Below, piece after piece: positions 63,308-64,000 of a DNA stretch of 64,000 bases. Position 1 is the first letter of the stretch, and every line of letters begins with the position of its first letter. The stretch comes from Fontivita pretiosa (GTDB lineage Bacteria; Planctomycetota; Phycisphaerae; Tepidisphaerales; Tepidisphaeraceae). Under the pieces are notes generated by a model, which was not told the DNA's origin, ran no database searches, and saw only the letters and a program-made list of their open reading frames with translations. Position numbers and translations under genes: made by a program. The DNA lies in the NCBI RefSeq assembly GCF_050410795.1, contig NZ_CP191258.1, positions 4,712,001-4,776,000 of the forward strand. Reading direction: 5' to 3'.

Positions 63308-64000
63308 ATGTCCAAGCCGAAAAAGTCGGTAGTCAGGATCGACAGCCTTGAGCGGCGAACGCTGCTGTCCTCGACGCTGATCAACGGGACGCTGACACTG
63401 ACCAGCGTCGTGCTGGGAGAGGAGTATTTCGTCGATGCCACCGGCGGCACCGTGCGCGTGGACATCATGGGCGAAAACCTGCACTTCACCTACCCAACCG
63501 GCAGCGTGCGACGGCTGGTGATCAACAGCCGCGCAGGTGGGGACAACAACCATCCCGGCGATAAGATCACGGTCACGTCGGCGGTCACGTTCCCGACCAC
63601 CATCACCGGCAGCATCGGCGACGACACGATCTTCGCCGGCAGCGGAAATACATCGATTTCGGGCGGAGACGGCGCCGATTACATCGTTGGCGGCTCCGGG
63701 ACCGACACGATTTACGGCGGCAACGGGCGGCCTCAGCGGGATCAGGTTCCCGCCGCTGATGACACGATTCTCGGTGGCGCGGGCAATGACCTGCTGCTGG
63801 GCGAGGGCAGCCCCGATCCGGACAACCTCGGGGACATCATCATCGGCCAGGCCGGCAACGACACGATCATCGGCGGCGAGGGCGCCGACATCATGGACGG
63901 CGGCGACGGAATCGATGTGCTCAGCTACCAGGACAAAGGCGGCGACGGAGTCGACGTGCGCTTCTTCGCCAATGGCGGAGGGTTCAACCCGAATTACAAC
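63308..64000 (+). CDS. LEPR-XLL protein with RTX calcium-binding repeats, 3' partial
   Basis: 231 codons are open to the window end without a stop. AGGAG lies 10 bases before ATG 63308. The N-terminus is MSKPKKSVVRIDSLERRTLLSS, a LEPR-XLL-type signal. After a beta-rich start, RTX nonapeptides appear: GSIGDDTIFAGSGN, GGDGADYIVGGSGTDTIYGGNG, GGAGNDLLLGEG, GQAGNDTIIGGEGADIMDGGDG. Such repeats bind calcium and fold after export. The rest of the protein lies beyond the window. A surface or secreted role follows from the family; the activity is unknown. Confidence 0.9.
   Translation, partial: MSKPKKSVVRIDSLERRTLLSSTLINGTLTLTSVVLGEEYFVDATGGTVRVDIMGENLHFTYPTGSVRRLVINSRAGGDNNHPGDKITVTSAVTFPTTITGSIGDDTIFAGSGNTSISGGDGADYIVGGSGTDTIYGGNGRPQRDQVPAADDTILGGAGNDLLLGEGSPDPDNLGDIIIGQAGNDTIIGGEGADIMDGGDGIDVLSYQDKGGDGVDVRFFANGGGFNPNYN

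Noticed and set aside
63640..63930. Short-period DNA repeat near the window end
   Set aside because: Explained by RTX GGxGxD coding repeats.

Overview
The window is high-GC bacterial chromosome that reads as a planctomycete, probably the Phycisphaerae side of Planctomycetota. The signs are three surface proteins with an N-terminal ERLESRRLL/EPLEPRTLL-type (LEPR-XLL) signal, dockerin-like C-termini, a PEP-CTERM protein, an H-X9-DG pseudopilin, an unusually long signal peptidase I and many polysaccharide-active enzymes. This placement is inference from gene content; no rRNA is present.

Layout. 1-9.4 kb: end of a dihydrodipicolinate synthase-family gene, a soluble histidine kinase, a sugar aminotransferase, a PEP-CTERM protein, a tandem full-length plus truncated aldehyde dehydrogenase pair, a secreted protein and an epimerase-like reductase. 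9.5-16.4 kb: a PAS/GAF/receiver protein, a beta-propeller glycosidase-like protein, a URO-D-family protein, a zinc alcohol dehydrogenase and a pseudopilin behind a Fur-box-like dyad. 16.5-22.7 kb: mnmA, a family 9 glycosyltransferase, then sigma factor, putative anti-sigma and signal peptidase I in one direction, and a HAD phosphatase. 22.7-30.5 kb: sugar and damage-control enzymes (phosphomannose-isomerase-like, DUF89, KDPG aldolase), mutL, rpiA and a GH2 glycosidase. 30.7-43 kb: short-chain dehydrogenase, royal-jelly-like lipoprotein, topoisomerase IB, DUF2203, DJ-1/PfpI, nucleotidyltransferase, alkaline-phosphatase-family enzyme, a small metal-binding protein, and a type IIA topoisomerase pair.

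43-56.9 kb is the accessory, surface and polysaccharide region: two LEPR-XLL proteins around a GT-C membrane glycosyltransferase, GH30 and GH50 glycosidases, a GbsR/MarR-type regulator, and a dual-specificity phosphatase coupled to a secreted esterase. 56.9-60.3 kb is housekeeping: tRNA-Pro(CGG), rpsP-trmD-rplS-yraN-tatD. 60.3-64 kb holds two cell-wall peptidases (PBP4-type and LD-carboxypeptidase) sharing a TTAA stop, then the start of an RTX-repeat LEPR-XLL protein cut by the window end.

I found no CRISPR array, prophage, transposase or recognisable defence island. The least ordinary objects are the split ALDH16-like pair, the signal peptidase I with zinc-ribbon and large extracytoplasmic insert behind its own sigma/anti-sigma pair, the modular LEPR-XLL proteins, a 219-bp convergent coding overlap, and two convergent gene pairs that share palindromic stop codons.
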